Below are positions 9,551 through 19,256 of a DNA stretch of 64,000 nt, one piece after another. This DNA comes from Azorhizobium caulinodans ORS 571 (GTDB taxonomy: Bacteria; Pseudomonadota; Alphaproteobacteria; Rhizobiales; Xanthobacteraceae). A program made the translations under genes and the position numbers. Under the pieces are notes generated by a model that searched no databases, was not told the origin of the DNA, and saw only the letters and a program-made list of their open reading frames with translations. The stretch lies in the NCBI RefSeq assembly GCF_000010525.1, contig NC_009937.1, positions 558,001 through 622,000 on the forward strand, given 5' to 3'. Position 1 is the stretch's first letter. Every line of letters begins with the position of its first letter.

Positions 9551-10297
9551 ATGGCCGGACATTCACAATTCAAGAACATCATGCACCGCAAGGGACGGCA
9601 GGACGCGGTGCGTTCCAAGCTGTTCTCCAAGCTGGCGCGCGAAATCACCGTGGCCGCCAAGATGGGCCTGCCCGATCCGAACATGAACGCGCGCCTGCGC
9701 GCCGCCATCCTCGCGGCGCGCGCCGAGAACATGCCCAAGGACAACATCGAGCGCGCCATCAAGAAGGCGTCCGGTGCGGACATGGAGAATTATGACGAGA
9801 TCCGTTACGAGGGCTACGGTCCCGGCGGCGTCGCCGTCATCGTCGAGGCGCTGACCGACAACCGCAACCGCACCGCCTCCGAAGTGCGCTCCTATTTCAC
9901 CAAGTCCGGCGGCAACCTCGCCGAGACGGGCGCGGTGTCCTTCATGTTCGACCGCCTCGGCGCCATCGAGTTCGATGCGGCCAAGGTGAATGCGGACGAC
10001 CTGCTGGAAGCCGCCATCGAGGCGGGCGCGGACGACGTGAACTCCTCCGAGGAGACGCACGAGGTGGTCTGCGCGGTGGAGAGCCTCGCGGAAGTGCAGA
10101 AGGCGCTGGAAGCCAAGTTCGGCGAGCCGCGCAAGGCGGGCCTCGTGTGGCGGCCGCAGAACACCATCGCGGTGGATGACGAGACCGGCGAGAAGCTGAT
10201 GCGTCTCGTGGAGACGCTGGAAGACAACGATGACGTCCAGAACGTCACCGCCAATTTCGAGCTGTCCGAAGCCCTGATGGCCAAGCTCAGCGCCTGA
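9551..10297 (+). CDS. yebC: YebC/PmpR family protein
   Basis: The 248-aa protein begins [18 protein letters not shown], the diagnostic YebC N-terminus, and keeps the family blocks [21 protein letters not shown] and [19 protein letters not shown]. Members have been described as DNA-binding regulators and, more recently, as ribosome-associated factors that ease translation of difficult motifs. The role here is not shown by the sequence. It has its own 231-bp upstream gap and ends in a strong bidirectional terminator shared with the convergent MerR gene. Confidence 0.95.
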   Translation: MAGHSQFKNIMHRKGRQDAVRSKLFSKLAREITVAAKMGLPDPNMNARLRAAILAARAENMPKDNIERAIKKASGADMENYDEIRYEGYGPGGVAVIVEALTDNRNRTASEVRSYFTKSGGNLAETGAVSFMFDRLGAIEFDAAKVNADDLLEAAIEAGADDVNSSEETHEVVCAVESLAEVQKALEAKFGEPRKAGLVWRPQNTIAVDDETGEKLMRLVETLEDNDDVQNVTANFELSEALMAKLSA

Positions 10298-10339
10298 GGC
10301 GTGGGAGGCGCTGCCTCCCTTTCCCGTTCGGAGACAAAA

Positions 10340-10370
10340 AAACCCGGCCACGCGGCCGGGTTTCTTTTTG
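10340..10370. terminator. Bidirectional intrinsic terminator between yebC and the MerR gene
   Basis: A perfect 10-bp stem (AAACCCGGCC/GGCCGGGTTT) with an ACGC loop has an A-run on the left and a T-run (CTTTTTG) on the right. It can therefore stop transcription in both directions, as expected between convergent genes. Confidence 0.92.
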
Positions 10371-10384
10371 GGCTGGTGGAGTGT

Positions 10385-10804
10385 TCAGGCCGCGGCGGCG
10401 AGACGGTCGGCGGTCTCGCGCAGCTCGGCGATGGCAGCCTCGATCTCGGTGCGCTGACGCTCGAGCTGGCCGAGCTGGGTCAGGCAGCGGTCACGGGTCA
10501 GGGCGAGGTCGCTGCCGCTCTGGCCCTCGTGGGCGGCGACCAGGGCGCGGATCTCGGCAAGGGTGAAGCCGAGGCGCTTGCCCTTCAGGATAACGGTGAG
10601 GCGCTCGCGGTCCGCCGGAGAGTAGAGGCGGGCAAGGCCTTCGCGACGCGGAGAGAGGAGGCCCTTGTCTTCATAGAAGCGCAGGGCACGCAGGGTGATG
10701 CCGAACTCGCGGGCCAGATCGCCGATCGTATAGACGTCCTCGGCAGCATAGGTCCGGCCGGGAACGGAAACCTGGCTGCGCGCATCGAAATTGGAAACGT
10801 CCAT
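10385..10804 (-). CDS. MerR family transcriptional regulator
   Basis: The 139-aa protein has an N-terminal winged-helix MerR domain (YTIGDLAREFGITLRALRFYEDKGLL, then RLYSPADRERL) followed by a dimerisation coiled coil (LERQRTEIEAAIAELRETADRL). There is no cysteine cluster of the metal-sensing type. The effector is unknown; the sequence most resembles general or metabolic MerR regulators rather than metal sensors. The start at 10804 has a GGAGAG site four bases upstream; an alternative ATG lies 8 codons earlier. The gene is divergent from the Sel1-repeat gene across about 270 bp, where a bulged inverted repeat (TACGGGAGC...GCTCCGTA, about 10923-10947) could be an operator. Confidence 0.85.
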   Translation of the reverse strand: MDVSNFDARSQVSVPGRTYAAEDVYTIGDLAREFGITLRALRFYEDKGLLSPRREGLARLYSPADRERLTVILKGKRLGFTLAEIRALVAAHEGQSGSDLALTRDRCLTQLGQLERQRTEIEAAIAELRETADRLAAAA

Positions 10805-11076
10805 TGCACTCTCCGTCAGTTGCGTCACGCCCGGCAGTGCGATGGCTCAGAGAGCGGAAAGCGCATTCCGTGCCGGGCTTCAATGTGCACCCCGGCATGA
10901 TGGGTAAGCCGATCTGTCCCGCTACGGGAGCTATTTGCAGGCTCCGTAAGGGAAAGTAACCGTTACGCGCTCAGTCTTTTCAACGATTAATGCTCCGTTT
11001 ACCAAAGGACGTCGATGCTGATTCGACCGATTCGCGGGGGATCGGATGAAGCGGCGGCGGCGACCGGGAGGCGGAT

Positions 11077-13335
11077 ATGGATCGCTGGCACGGTACGATG
11101 GGGCGTTCAGCGGCCGGTTCGGCCGCAGCTCTTGCCGAGCCTGTCTATGCGCCGGAGCCTCACGACGGGTGGTCCGATGGCGGCCACCTGCGGGCGGTCG
11201 CGACCCCCGGGGCAGCCGACCATCCTCTGTATGCTCCGGCGGACCAGCCCGAGGACATCCTTGACCCGGCCGGAACCGGCTTCACCCGCGCCCTTGCCGA
11301 ATCCGTCGCCATTCTCGCCCGCAAGGTGGATGTCCTCGGCGCCAAGGCGGTGGACCCGGTGGCCATCGCCCGCCTTCAGCGCCAGACCGGCGAACTCAAG
11401 GAACTGGTCGAGCGCGTGCTGGTCCTGCACGAGCGCTCCGCCAGCGACGCGGCGGCCGCCAGCGCCTCGGACGAATTCACCCGCCTTGCCATGGACGCCC
11501 TGGCCCGCCTGGAGACGCGGGTGGACGGCTTCATGGCCGAACAGGCCCGCCGCACCGCGCCGAGCGAGGAACTGACCGTCCTGCGCGAGCGCCTCGACGC
11601 CGTGGCCCATGACGTGAAGGCCCTCGGCAGCGCCGGTGATCCGCGCTTCGCCGCCCGGCTCGAGGACCTGCTGGCGCGGTTCGACCGCAACGAAACCATC
11701 GAGGCCGCCAAGCTGGCGCCGCTGGTGGACGTGCTGGAACGCCACCTCTCCCGCCTCGTCGAGCGCGTGGACGAGACGCAGGTTCACGTCGCCCGCCTCG
11801 ACGGCATCGAGGCCATGCTTCAGGGCCTGACACGCGAATTGCAGCGCCTGCAGGAGCCGGCCGACGACGAGGTCGCCGCGCCGCAGGACGACATCGCCTA
11901 CGGCGCGGACGAGGCCCTTGTCCCCCACGAAACGGCTGTCCTGGCGCCCCACCTGACGCTGGTGGAGGAGGATTGGCGCTCCCCCGTCGAGACACAGGCC
12001 CCTGCCGGCACCGATCCCGCGGGGCTGCGGGAACAGGACTTGCCGCTGCGTGCCGCCGAGATCCGGCCGCAGGTGCAGGAAGCGGCGCCTCCCGCCGCTC
12101 CGGCTGCTGCGCCGAGCCTCGAGGAATGGCCGCAATGGCCCACCGACCTGCGCCGTGAGCCGGCGCCGCGCGCGGAGCCCCGTCCGGAGATTGCCCGTGA
12201 TCCGGCCTGGCAGGTGACCGAGGCGCCCTGGCAGGGTGAACTGCGCGAGCTTCTCGAAACCCATGCCGAGCGCCGCCGCTCCAGCGCCGAAGTCTGGCGC
12301 GAGGCGCGGGCCGATGCGGCCCCGAAGGCGGCGGACAGCGAATGGACCGCCAAGCAGGTGGCCGCGCTGGAAGCCGCCCTTGAGGATGCGCAGGCGGTTG
12401 CCACCGGACGCTGCCGCACCGACTGGGTTGCCGCTGCCGACCGGGCGGAGCATCGGGAGAAGGGTGCGGCGCTTGCCCGCCGCCGGGATTCCGAGCGGCG
12501 CGCCAGCCTGGCCATCCGCGTCGGGGCCGTGGCTCTGGGCGCGCTCGTCCTCGGGATTGGCACCTGGTTCCTGCTGCCGCGCACGGCGCCGGACGGCGCC
12601 AGCGCCGGTGTGGCCGGACCCGCGACCGCCAGCGGCGCGCCGGTGGACCCGGCGCTCGTCACCAATCTGCCGCCGCCGGTGGGTTCGGCGGCGCTGAAGA
12701 ATGCCGCCCTCTCAGGTGATGCAAGTGCCGCAGCCGAGGTGGGCGCGCGCTATGCGGACGGCCGGGGCACCGACGCCAATCAGGCGGCGGCCATGAAATG
12801 GTTCGCTTATGCCGCCTCGCAGGGCTCGGCGCCGGCCGCCTACCGGCTCGGCAGCATCTATGAGAACAGCAAGCGGGATCTCCCCGCCGCCCGCAAGCTC
12901 TACCAGTGGGCGGCCGAGCGGGGGAACCTGCGGTCCATGCACAACCTCGGCGTGATGTATTCCGACGGGATCGACGGCAAGCCGGACTGGCAGAATGCGG
13001 TGAACTGGTTCCGCAAGGCCGCCGACCTCGGCCTGCGCGACAGCCAGTTCAATCTCGGCGTCATCTATTCGCGGGGCCTGTCCGGCGCGGTGGATCGGGC
13101 GGAAGCCTGGAAGTGGTTCTCCCTTGCCGCCGCGCAGGGCGATACGGAAAGCGCGCGCAAGCGCGAGGACGTGGCCGCCAAGGCCGAGCCGGGTGTGGTG
13201 GACCGCGCGCGCGCCGCCGTCACCGCCTTCGTGCCCGGCAAGGTGGTGGAGAGCGCCAATTCGACCGCCGTGCGGCCGGAATGGGAAGTGGCCGGCCCGG
13301 CCGACGCCACGCCGCGCAAGTCCGCCTCCCGCTGA
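11077..13335 (+). CDS. Membrane-anchored Sel1-repeat protein, PodJ/localisation-factor-like
   Basis: The 752-aa protein has a long acidic N-terminal half (to about residue 470) with coiled-coil stretches and alanine/proline-rich linkers. One transmembrane helix follows at about 475-500 ([23 protein letters not shown]). The periplasmic C-terminus has Sel1-type repeats, for example [52 protein letters not shown] and [15 protein letters not shown]. This bitopic layout with C-terminal Sel1 repeats resembles polar localisation factors such as PodJ in Alphaproteobacteria; a role in polarity or peptidoglycan remodelling is inference. It lies just upstream of ruvC and is unrelated to it in function. 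Confidence 0.8.
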   Translation: MDRWHGTMGRSAAGSAAALAEPVYAPEPHDGWSDGGHLRAVATPGAADHPLYAPADQPEDILDPAGTGFTRALAESVAILARKVDVLGAKAVDPVAIARLQRQTGELKELVERVLVLHERSASDAAAASASDEFTRLAMDALARLETRVDGFMAEQARRTAPSEELTVLRERLDAVAHDVKALGSAGDPRFAARLEDLLARFDRNETIEAAKLAPLVDVLERHLSRLVERVDETQVHVARLDGIEAMLQGLTRELQRLQEPADDEVAAPQDDIAYGADEALVPHETAVLAPHLTLVEEDWRSPVETQAPAGTDPAGLREQDLPLRAAEIRPQVQEAAPPAAPAAAPSLEEWPQWPTDLRREPAPRAEPRPEIARDPAWQVTEAPWQGELRELLETHAERRRSSAEVWREARADAAPKAADSEWTAKQVAALEAALEDAQAVATGRCRTDWVAAADRAEHREKGAALARRRDSERRASLAIRVGAVALGALVLGIGTWFLLPRTAPDGASAGVAGPATASGAPVDPALVTNLPPPVGSAALKNAALSGDASAAAEVGARYADGRGTDANQAAAMKWFAYAASQGSAPAAYRLGSIYENSKRDLPAARKLYQWAAERGNLRSMHNLGVMYSDGIDGKPDWQNAVNWFRKAADLGLRDSQFNLGVIYSRGLSGAVDRAEAWKWFSLAAAQGDTESARKREDVAAKAEPGVVDRARAAVTAFVPGKVVESANSTAVRPEWEVAGPADATPRKSASR

Positions 13336-13379
13336 GGCATCGGGCTGGCGCCCCGGCGCCGCCGGGGCCAGTTTGGCGC

Positions 13380-13889
13380 ATGACCAACGGCATGATTCGC
13401 ATCATCGGCCTCGATCCGGGCCTGCGCCGCACCGGCTGGGGCGTTATTGAGGCCCAGGGCACGCGGCTCACCTATGTCGCCTGCGGCACCATCCTTCCGC
13501 CCGAGAACGCCCCCATGGCCGAGCGGCTCGCCGAGCTGCACCGGGGGCTTGCCGAGGTACTGGCCCGCCACGCGCCGGACGAGGCGGCGGTGGAAGAGAC
13601 GTTCGTCAACATGAACCCGTCCTCCACCCTCAAGCTCGGGCAGGCGCGCGGCGTCGTCATGCTGGCCCCGGCGCAGGCGGGGCTTTCGGTGGCGGAATAC
13701 GCGCCGCTTCTGGTGAAGAAGACCGTGGTGGGCGCCGGCCGGGCGGAAAAGGCGCAGATCCGCATGATGATCGGCGTGCTGCTGCCCAAGGCGACGCCGC
13801 AGACGGAGGATGCCGCCGACGCGCTGGCGGTGGCGGTGACTCATGCCCATCATCGCGGGCCTGCTGCACTGCGGCGCGCGGCGCTGTAG
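13380..13889 (+). CDS. ruvC: Holliday-junction endonuclease RuvC
   Basis: The 169-aa protein is normal in length. RuvC is the dimeric nuclease that resolves Holliday junctions together with RuvAB. The four acidic active-site positions are in place: the Asp of [14 protein letters not shown], the Glu of [12 protein letters not shown], and the pair in [16 protein letters not shown]. The start [10 protein letters not shown] at 13380 could also be the internal ATG four codons on. It is 44 nt after the Sel1 gene and 33 nt before a DUF1772 gene that separates it from ruvA. Confidence 0.95.
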   Translation: MTNGMIRIIGLDPGLRRTGWGVIEAQGTRLTYVACGTILPPENAPMAERLAELHRGLAEVLARHAPDEAAVEETFVNMNPSSTLKLGQARGVVMLAPAQAGLSVAEYAPLLVKKTVVGAGRAEKAQIRMMIGVLLPKATPQTEDAADALAVAVTHAHHRGPAALRRAAL

Positions 13890-13922
13890 AATGGCGGAAC
13901 GGGTTCGGCGGAGGGGACCGAC

Positions 13923-14354
13923 ATGCTGTGGGGCCAGCTTGCCCTGGTGACCGCGGCCCTGTTCACGGGGGCCGCCTTCTATATCAATGCCGTGGAACAG
14001 CCGGCGCGGCTGGGCCTTGAGGCCCGCTCCATGCTGGCGGTGTGGAAGCCGGCCTACCGGCGGGGCTTCGCCATGCAGGCGACGCTGGCGCTGATCGGCT
14101 TCGCCCTCGGCGCGCTCGCCTTCTGGCAGACGCGCGACTGGCATTTTCTGGCCGGCGGCGTGCTCATGCTCGCCAACTGGCCTTTCACCTTCATCGGCAT
14201 CATGCCCACCAACCGCCGCCTGCTGGCGATCCCGGAAGGGCAGGCGGGGCCGGAAAGCGTGCATCTGGTGGCGGTGTGGGGCCAGTTGCACATGGTGCGC
14301 ACGGGCCTTGGCCTGCTCGCCACCCTCATTTTCCTCTGGGGCACGCTCGGCTGA
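13923..14354 (+). CDS. DUF1772-like membrane protein
   Basis: The 143-aa protein has four predicted transmembrane helices: LWGQLALVTAALFTGAAFYI, ATLALIGFALGALAFW, FLAGGVLMLANWPFTFIGIM, and a C-terminal LGLLATLIFLWGTLG. The segment FTFIGIMPTNRRLLAIPEG matches the conserved Pro-Thr-Asn loop of DUF1772 (anthrone-oxygenase-like) proteins. The function is unknown. It sits between ruvC (33-nt gap) and ruvA (21-nt gap) on the same strand and is probably part of that transcript. Confidence 0.75.
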   Translation: MLWGQLALVTAALFTGAAFYINAVEQPARLGLEARSMLAVWKPAYRRGFAMQATLALIGFALGALAFWQTRDWHFLAGGVLMLANWPFTFIGIMPTNRRLLAIPEGQAGPESVHLVAVWGQLHMVRTGLGLLATLIFLWGTLG

Positions 14355-14375
14355 GGCCGGGCCGGACAGGACGCG

Positions 14376-14996
14376 ATGATCGGCAAGTTGAAGGGGACCG
14401 TGGACAGCTTCGGCGAGGACCACCTCATCCTCGATGTCCATGGGGTCGGCTATCTCGTCCATTGCTCCGGACGTACGTTGCAGGCGCTGCCGCGCGTGGG
14501 CGAGGCGGCGGTGCTGTTCATCGAGACCCATGTCCGCGAGGATCAGATCCGGCTGTTCGGCTTCGTCACCGAGGCGGAGCGCGAGTGGTTCCGGCTGCTT
14601 CAGGGCATTCAGGGCATCGGAACGAAGACCGCGCTCGCCATCCTCTCCACGCTCAAGCCCTCCGACCTCGCGCAGGCGGTGGCGCTGGGCGACAAGACGG
14701 CGCTCGCCCGGGCCAATGGCGTCGGCCCCCGCGTCGCCACCCGCATCGTGACCGAGCTGAAGGACAAGGTGCCCGCCTTCACCGCCGCCGATCCGGGCCT
14801 TGCCCGCCTTGCAGCGGATGTGGAGGCGACGGAAGCGGCCGGCGGGGCGCTCGCCGATGCGGTCTCGGCCCTCGTCAATCTCGGCTATGGGCAGGCGCAG
14901 GCGCACACCGCCATCGCCGCTGCCGGCCGCAAGGCGGGCGAGGACGCCACCACCGAGACCCTCATCCGCCTCGGGCTGAAGGAACTGGCGAAGTAG
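14376..14996 (+). CDS. ruvA: Holliday-junction branch-migration subunit RuvA
   Basis: The 206-aa protein starts [20 protein letters not shown], the usual OB-fold domain I. The helix-hairpin-helix region of domain II ([20 protein letters not shown] and [20 protein letters not shown]) contacts the junction DNA. The C-terminal domain III ([18 protein letters not shown]) binds RuvB. It ends 2 nt before the convergent DUF1330 gene, which together with two more genes separates it from ruvB. Confidence 0.96.
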   Translation: MIGKLKGTVDSFGEDHLILDVHGVGYLVHCSGRTLQALPRVGEAAVLFIETHVREDQIRLFGFVTEAEREWFRLLQGIQGIGTKTALAILSTLKPSDLAQAVALGDKTALARANGVGPRVATRIVTELKDKVPAFTAADPGLARLAADVEATEAAGGALADAVSALVNLGYGQAQAHTAIAAAGRKAGEDATTETLIRLGLKELAK

Positions 14997-14998
14997 GC

Positions 14999-15424
14999 TC
15001 AGCCCGGCAGGGGCAGTTCCGTGAGCGGCAGCAGCCGCGAATCCGCCAGCGCGGCCGTGCGGTGGCCCATGACCTTTCGATAGGCCGGACCGTTGGCCAT
15101 GGCGAGGAGCGCTGCGGCGCTCGCCTGCTGCACCAGCAGCACCTCGTCCCACATCTCCTCTTCGGGCCCGATCAGGAAGGCGTCCGCGCGCCCGCGCCAC
15201 AGGATGGCGCCGCCGCTGGCCTGAAGCAGCGGCAGGGTGTGGGCCACATAAAGCGCGTAGGCCTCAGCGCCGCTGATGGGCGTGGCCGGCGCGAGGTCCG
15301 GCGCGTCCGAATAATCGGCGACGGTCCGGAAGCGCAGCAGGTTCAGCATGACGGGGCGCTGGCGGTCGCGGGAAAAGAAGCGGCGGCCGGCGGCTTCGGT
15401 CGGGGCGAGATACGCCTGGCTCAT
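14999..15424 (-). CDS. DUF1330-like protein
   Basis: The 141-aa protein shows the ferredoxin-like pattern of the DUF1330/EthD-type families. An N-terminal strand (PVMLNLLRFRTVADYS) is followed by SGAEAYALYVAHTLPLLQASGGAILWRGRAD, then WDEVLLVQQASAAALLAM and AYRKVMGHRTAALADSRLLPL. Known DUF1330 proteins have no settled function. Its ATG overlaps the TGA of the upstream DUF2239 gene (ATGA), so the two are translationally coupled. It converges on ruvA with only 2 nt between the stops. Confidence 0.75.
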   Translation of the reverse strand: MSQAYLAPTEAAGRRFFSRDRQRPVMLNLLRFRTVADYSDAPDLAPATPISGAEAYALYVAHTLPLLQASGGAILWRGRADAFLIGPEEEMWDEVLLVQQASAAALLAMANGPAYRKVMGHRTAALADSRLLPLTELPLPG

Positions 15425-15990
15425 GCCTCGTCCTCCGCGGCCGGGGGGAAGGCGAGCTTGAGCGTGTAGGCGCGGATGTCCTCCGGCCAAGGCGCCATTT
15501 CAGTCGTCATGCGGGGGCGGTCGCCGGCGAAGAGGGCGCGGCTCGCCTCCTCGAAGCCCGGCAGGTCGCCGGCCATGGCGCTCATGAAGCGGTAGGCGAT
15601 CTCCTGCGCCGCCCGTGCCTGCTGGCGCGGCGCGTCGGCGCGGCGGGCCTCCTCCACCAGCCGGCGTAGCGCGACCGACGCGCCGCCCGGCTGGGCGGCG
15701 AGCCAGTCCCAATGGCGCGGCAGCAGCGTCACCTCCCGCGCCACCACGCCGAGCTTCGGCCGACCCCGGCCGCGCGGGGACGCCTCTTCCTCCGGCGCGG
15801 GCGCCGGATAACGCTCCGCCAGTTCGGCGTCCGTCCCCCGCAGGTCGAGGTCCACGACACGTCCGGTCGCGTCGTCGAAGACCAGCAGCGGTGCCGTGTC
15901 GGCCGCCGCGCGGACGGCGCGCGCTACATCGAGGAGCAAACCGGCGGCGATCCGGCGCGGGCCGCAGAAGGCGGTGAAGGTGGTAAGCAT
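15421..15990 (-). CDS. DUF2239 family protein
   Basis: The 189-aa protein begins MLTTFTAFCGPRRIAAGLL. The N-terminal half has LVFDDATGRVVDLDLRGTDAEL. The C-terminal half has RGRPKLGVVAREVTLLPRHW, then DWLAAQPGGASVALRRLVEEARR, a layout typical of DUF2239. The GRPKLG...VTLLPRHWDWL...SVALRRLVEEA stretch looks like a strand plus two helices of a ribbon-helix-helix fold, so DNA binding is possible (inference). The frame is open 19 codons further upstream (MPSHIYPDINPQ), but that would run into the repeat region. It is divergent from the GIY-YIG gene and coupled to the DUF1330 gene. Confidence 0.75.
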   Translation of the reverse strand: MLTTFTAFCGPRRIAAGLLLDVARAVRAAADTAPLLVFDDATGRVVDLDLRGTDAELAERYPAPAPEEEASPRGRGRPKLGVVAREVTLLPRHWDWLAAQPGGASVALRRLVEEARRADAPRQQARAAQEIAYRFMSAMAGDLPGFEEASRALFAGDRPRMTTEMAPWPEDIRAYTLKLAFPPAAEDEA

Positions 15991-16018
15991 GGGTCTGTCT
16001 CGGATTTCAGCTTGCGGA

Positions 16019-16068
16019 TTTATATCCGGGTAAATATGAGAAGGCAATTACATCCGGATATAAATGAG
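16019..16068. promoter_or_regulatory. Mirrored repeats in the divergent promoter region (putative operator)
   Basis: Between the divergent DUF2239 and GIY-YIG genes, TTTATATCCGG (16019-16029) is matched by its exact inverse CCGGATATAAA (16054-16064). The two arms also sit in a near direct repeat, ATCCGGGTAAATATGAG (16024-16040) and ATCCGGATATAAATGAG (16052-16068), identical at 14 of 17 positions. The AT-rich blocks stand out in a GC-rich background. The arrangement suits a dimeric repressor binding over two divergent promoters. DUF2239 itself is a candidate binder, which is inference. Confidence 0.5.
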
Positions 16069-16074
16069 GGCGAG

Positions 16075-16404
16075 ATGGAAAAGGCGGAGCGGCGGGCGGC
16101 GAGCACGGCCTATAAGGAGCGGAAGGTGGCGGCCGGCATCTATGTGGTGCGCTGTGGCGGCAGGGTCTTCGTGGGTCAGAGTCCCAATCTGGCCAGCGTG
16201 GAGAACCGCCTGCGGTTCACGCTCGCGCACGGCTCCCATCCCAACCGCGCCCTTCAGGCGGCGTGGGTCGCGTCGGGTGGGGCGGCGCTGGAGATCGAAA
16301 TCGTGGAGACGCTGGCGGAGGAGGCGGATGCCTATCTGCGCGGCCGGGCGCTCTCGGAGCGGCAGGGGCACTGGCTAGCGGCGCTGAAGGCCGAGCGGCT
16401 CTGA
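16075..16404 (+). CDS. GIY-YIG domain protein
   Basis: The 109-aa single-domain protein has [21 protein letters not shown], which matches the GIY-(X)n-YIG start of the family (GIY then FVG in place of YIG), with a following arginine (VENRLRF). A later glutamate-rich strand [16 protein letters not shown] closes the fold. Members are endonucleases, but many small ones have unknown roles. The ATG at 16075 is preceded by GGGCGAG; an ATG at 16036 would add 13 residues and overlap the repeats. It is divergent from DUF2239-DUF1330 and 44 nt upstream of ruvB, which it could co-transcribe. Confidence 0.7.
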
Positions 16405-16448
16405 GGCGCACACGGGCGGCCGTTCAAGCGACTGGAAACCGGCCGCGC

Positions 16449-17501
<1,053 letters not shown>

Positions 17502-17545
17502 AGACGCGCGAAAAGCGTGAGCTTGAGAACGTGTCCCGCTTGGTG

Positions 17546-17682
17546 CCTTCCCCCTCCCCAACCCTCCCCTAGCCAAGCGGGAGAGGGGGCCTGTCGTGAT
17601 GGGTTGAGAGCGGGCTCGCATCAAGAAAGAGGGAAAAGCCCTCTCCCGCTTGGCTATGGGAGGGGTGGGAGGGGGCCAAGGC
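17546..17682. repeat. REPIN-like palindromic repeat, copy 1
   Basis: Two arms in inverted orientation flank a spacer of about 40 bp. The left arm is CCCTCCCCAACCCTCCCC, followed by TAGCCAAGCGGGAGAGGG; the right arm is CCCTCTCCCGCTTGGCTA, followed by TGGGAGGGGTGGGAGGGG. Each arm contains its own short palindrome around the CAAGCGGG centre. The same design recurs at 40051-40180 and 56112-56236. This copy fills the gap between ruvB and ybgC. Confidence 0.85.
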
Positions 17683-17744
17683 CTGATGCGTGCGGCCGAG
17701 GGGCGGTCGGCCACCCCAACGGATCAAAGTTTGAGGACGATGGA

Positions 17745-18272
17745 ATGAAACTGGACCTCACCGGCGAGCGCGCCATGACCCCGGGCGAGCGCGAGGCCTA
17801 TCCCCATCTCGCCGGCCGGCTCATTCCCGGCGGCCACTGCCTCGGCCTGCGTGTCTATTACGAGGACACGGATTTCTCGGGCATCGTCTATCACGCCAAT
17901 TACCTGAAGTTCATGGAGCGCGGCCGCTCCGACTACATGCGCCTGCTGGGCGTGGTGCAGGGCGAACTCTTTGCCGAGGCCGCCGCCGAGGCGCCGGGTT
18001 TTCACTTCGTCGTGCGTTCCATGCAGATCGACTTCAAGAAGCCCGCGCGGATCGACGACGTGCTCGAGGTCGTGACCCTGTCCAAGGATGTGGCCGGGGC
18101 CTCCATCACGCTCGCCCAATCGGTGCGGCGGGGCGAGGAGGAGCTGGTTTCAGCGTTGGTGCGGGTTGCCTTCGTCTCGCAGGGCCGGGCCAAGCGCATT
18201 CCCGACGCCCTGCGCCGGGCGACGCTGGAGGATGCCACCGTCGTGGCCGGTGCTGTCGCACCGCAGCGATAA
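17745..18272 (+). CDS. ybgC: Acyl-CoA thioesterase YbgC, tol-pal associated
   Basis: The 175-aa hotdog-fold thioesterase has the 4-hydroxybenzoyl-CoA-thioesterase motif YYEDTDFSGIVYHANYLKFM (catalytic Asp in the DTDFSG loop) and SMQIDFKKPARIDDVLEV. YbgC is the usual first gene of tol-pal clusters and has been linked to phospholipid metabolism. The ATG at 17745 follows a GAGGACGATGGA stretch. About 25 residues precede the hotdog core, slightly more than in E. coli. It is 210 nt upstream of tolQ. Confidence 0.92.
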   Translation: MKLDLTGERAMTPGEREAYPHLAGRLIPGGHCLGLRVYYEDTDFSGIVYHANYLKFMERGRSDYMRLLGVVQGELFAEAAAEAPGFHFVVRSMQIDFKKPARIDDVLEVVTLSKDVAGASITLAQSVRRGEEELVSALVRVAFVSQGRAKRIPDALRRATLEDATVVAGAVAPQR

Positions 18273-18482
18273 CCCTCCCTTAAGCTTAATCCCCGTAGGG
18301 TCCGAACCGCCGCCGGCATGCTGCATCGCGGCCGATCGCCCAAGTTTGGACGCACTCCCCCTCGAAAGAGCGGGTGTGCTTCCTGAATTTGGAACGACGG
18401 ACGGGCGATGCCTGCCGCTTTGCGCGGGCCGGGCCAGCCGAGGATTGAAGATGAGACCTGCCATCCGGGCGTGGGGGCGTCG

Positions 18483-19253
18483 ATGAAGAAGTGGACACCG
18501 GCGCTGGCGACGGCGCTCGTGCTTGCGGCCTCCGCGGCCTGGGCACAGGCGGACGTCGGATCGGCCGCGCTTGCGGCGCCGACCGCCAACATCTCGCTCA
18601 TCGGGCTGTTTCTCCAGGCGCATTTCGTCGTCAAGCTGGTGATGCTGGGCCTTGTGGCCGCGTCCATCTGGGTCTGGGCGATCATCATCGACAAGACCCT
18701 GCTGTTCACCCGCACCCGCAAGGAAATGGACCGCTTCGAGCAGGTCTTCTGGTCGGGCCAGAGCCTTGAGGAACTGTATCGCTCCCTCGCCGGCCGGCCG
18801 AACCAGGCCATGGCCGCGATCTTCGTCGCCGCCATGCGCGAGTGGAAGCGGACCTATGAGGGCGGGGCGAAGTCCCTCACCGGCCTCAACCAGCGCATCG
18901 AGAAGGTAATGGACGTCACCATCTCCCGCGAGGTGGAGGCGCTGGAAAGCAAGCTTCTGGTGCTGGCCACCGTCGGCTCGGCCGGCCCCTTCATCGGCCT
19001 GTTCGGCACGGTGTGGGGCATCATGACCTCGTTCCAGGCCATCGCGGCGTCCAAGAACACCAATCTGGCGGTTGTGGCACCGGGCATCGCGGAAGCCCTT
19101 TTCGCGACCGCCATGGGCCTCATTGCGGCCATTCCCGCGACCATCTTCTACAACAAGTTCGTCCATCAGGCGTCGCGGCAGGCACAGCGGCTCGAAGGCT
19201 TCGCCGACGAGTTCTCCGCCATCCTGTCGCGCCAGATCGACGAGCGGGGCTGA
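18483..19253 (+). CDS. tolQ: TolQ, inner-membrane motor subunit of Tol-Pal
   Basis: The 256-aa protein has the MotA/TolQ/ExbB fold. TM1 is at about residues 45-75 (VVKLVMLGLVAASIWVWAII). TM2 and TM3 flank TVGSAGPFIGLFGTVWGIM and IAEALFATAMGLIAAIPATI. With TolR it forms the proton channel that energises TolA. The first 22 residues (MKKWTPALATALVLAASAAW) look like an extra signal-like helix, as in many alphaproteobacterial TolQ proteins. It is 3 nt before tolR. Confidence 0.95.
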   Translation: MKKWTPALATALVLAASAAWAQADVGSAALAAPTANISLIGLFLQAHFVVKLVMLGLVAASIWVWAIIIDKTLLFTRTRKEMDRFEQVFWSGQSLEELYRSLAGRPNQAMAAIFVAAMREWKRTYEGGAKSLTGLNQRIEKVMDVTISREVEALESKLLVLATVGSAGPFIGLFGTVWGIMTSFQAIAASKNTNLAVVAPGIAEALFATAMGLIAAIPATIFYNKFVHQASRQAQRLEGFADEFSAILSRQIDERG

Positions 19254-19256
19254 ACC

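Noticed and set aside
18340-18480. Possible short gene or repeat between ybgC and tolQ
   Set aside because: There is a loose palindromic look (CCCCCTCGAAAGAGCGGG) but no match to the two repeat families and no credible frame. It is more likely the tolQ leader.
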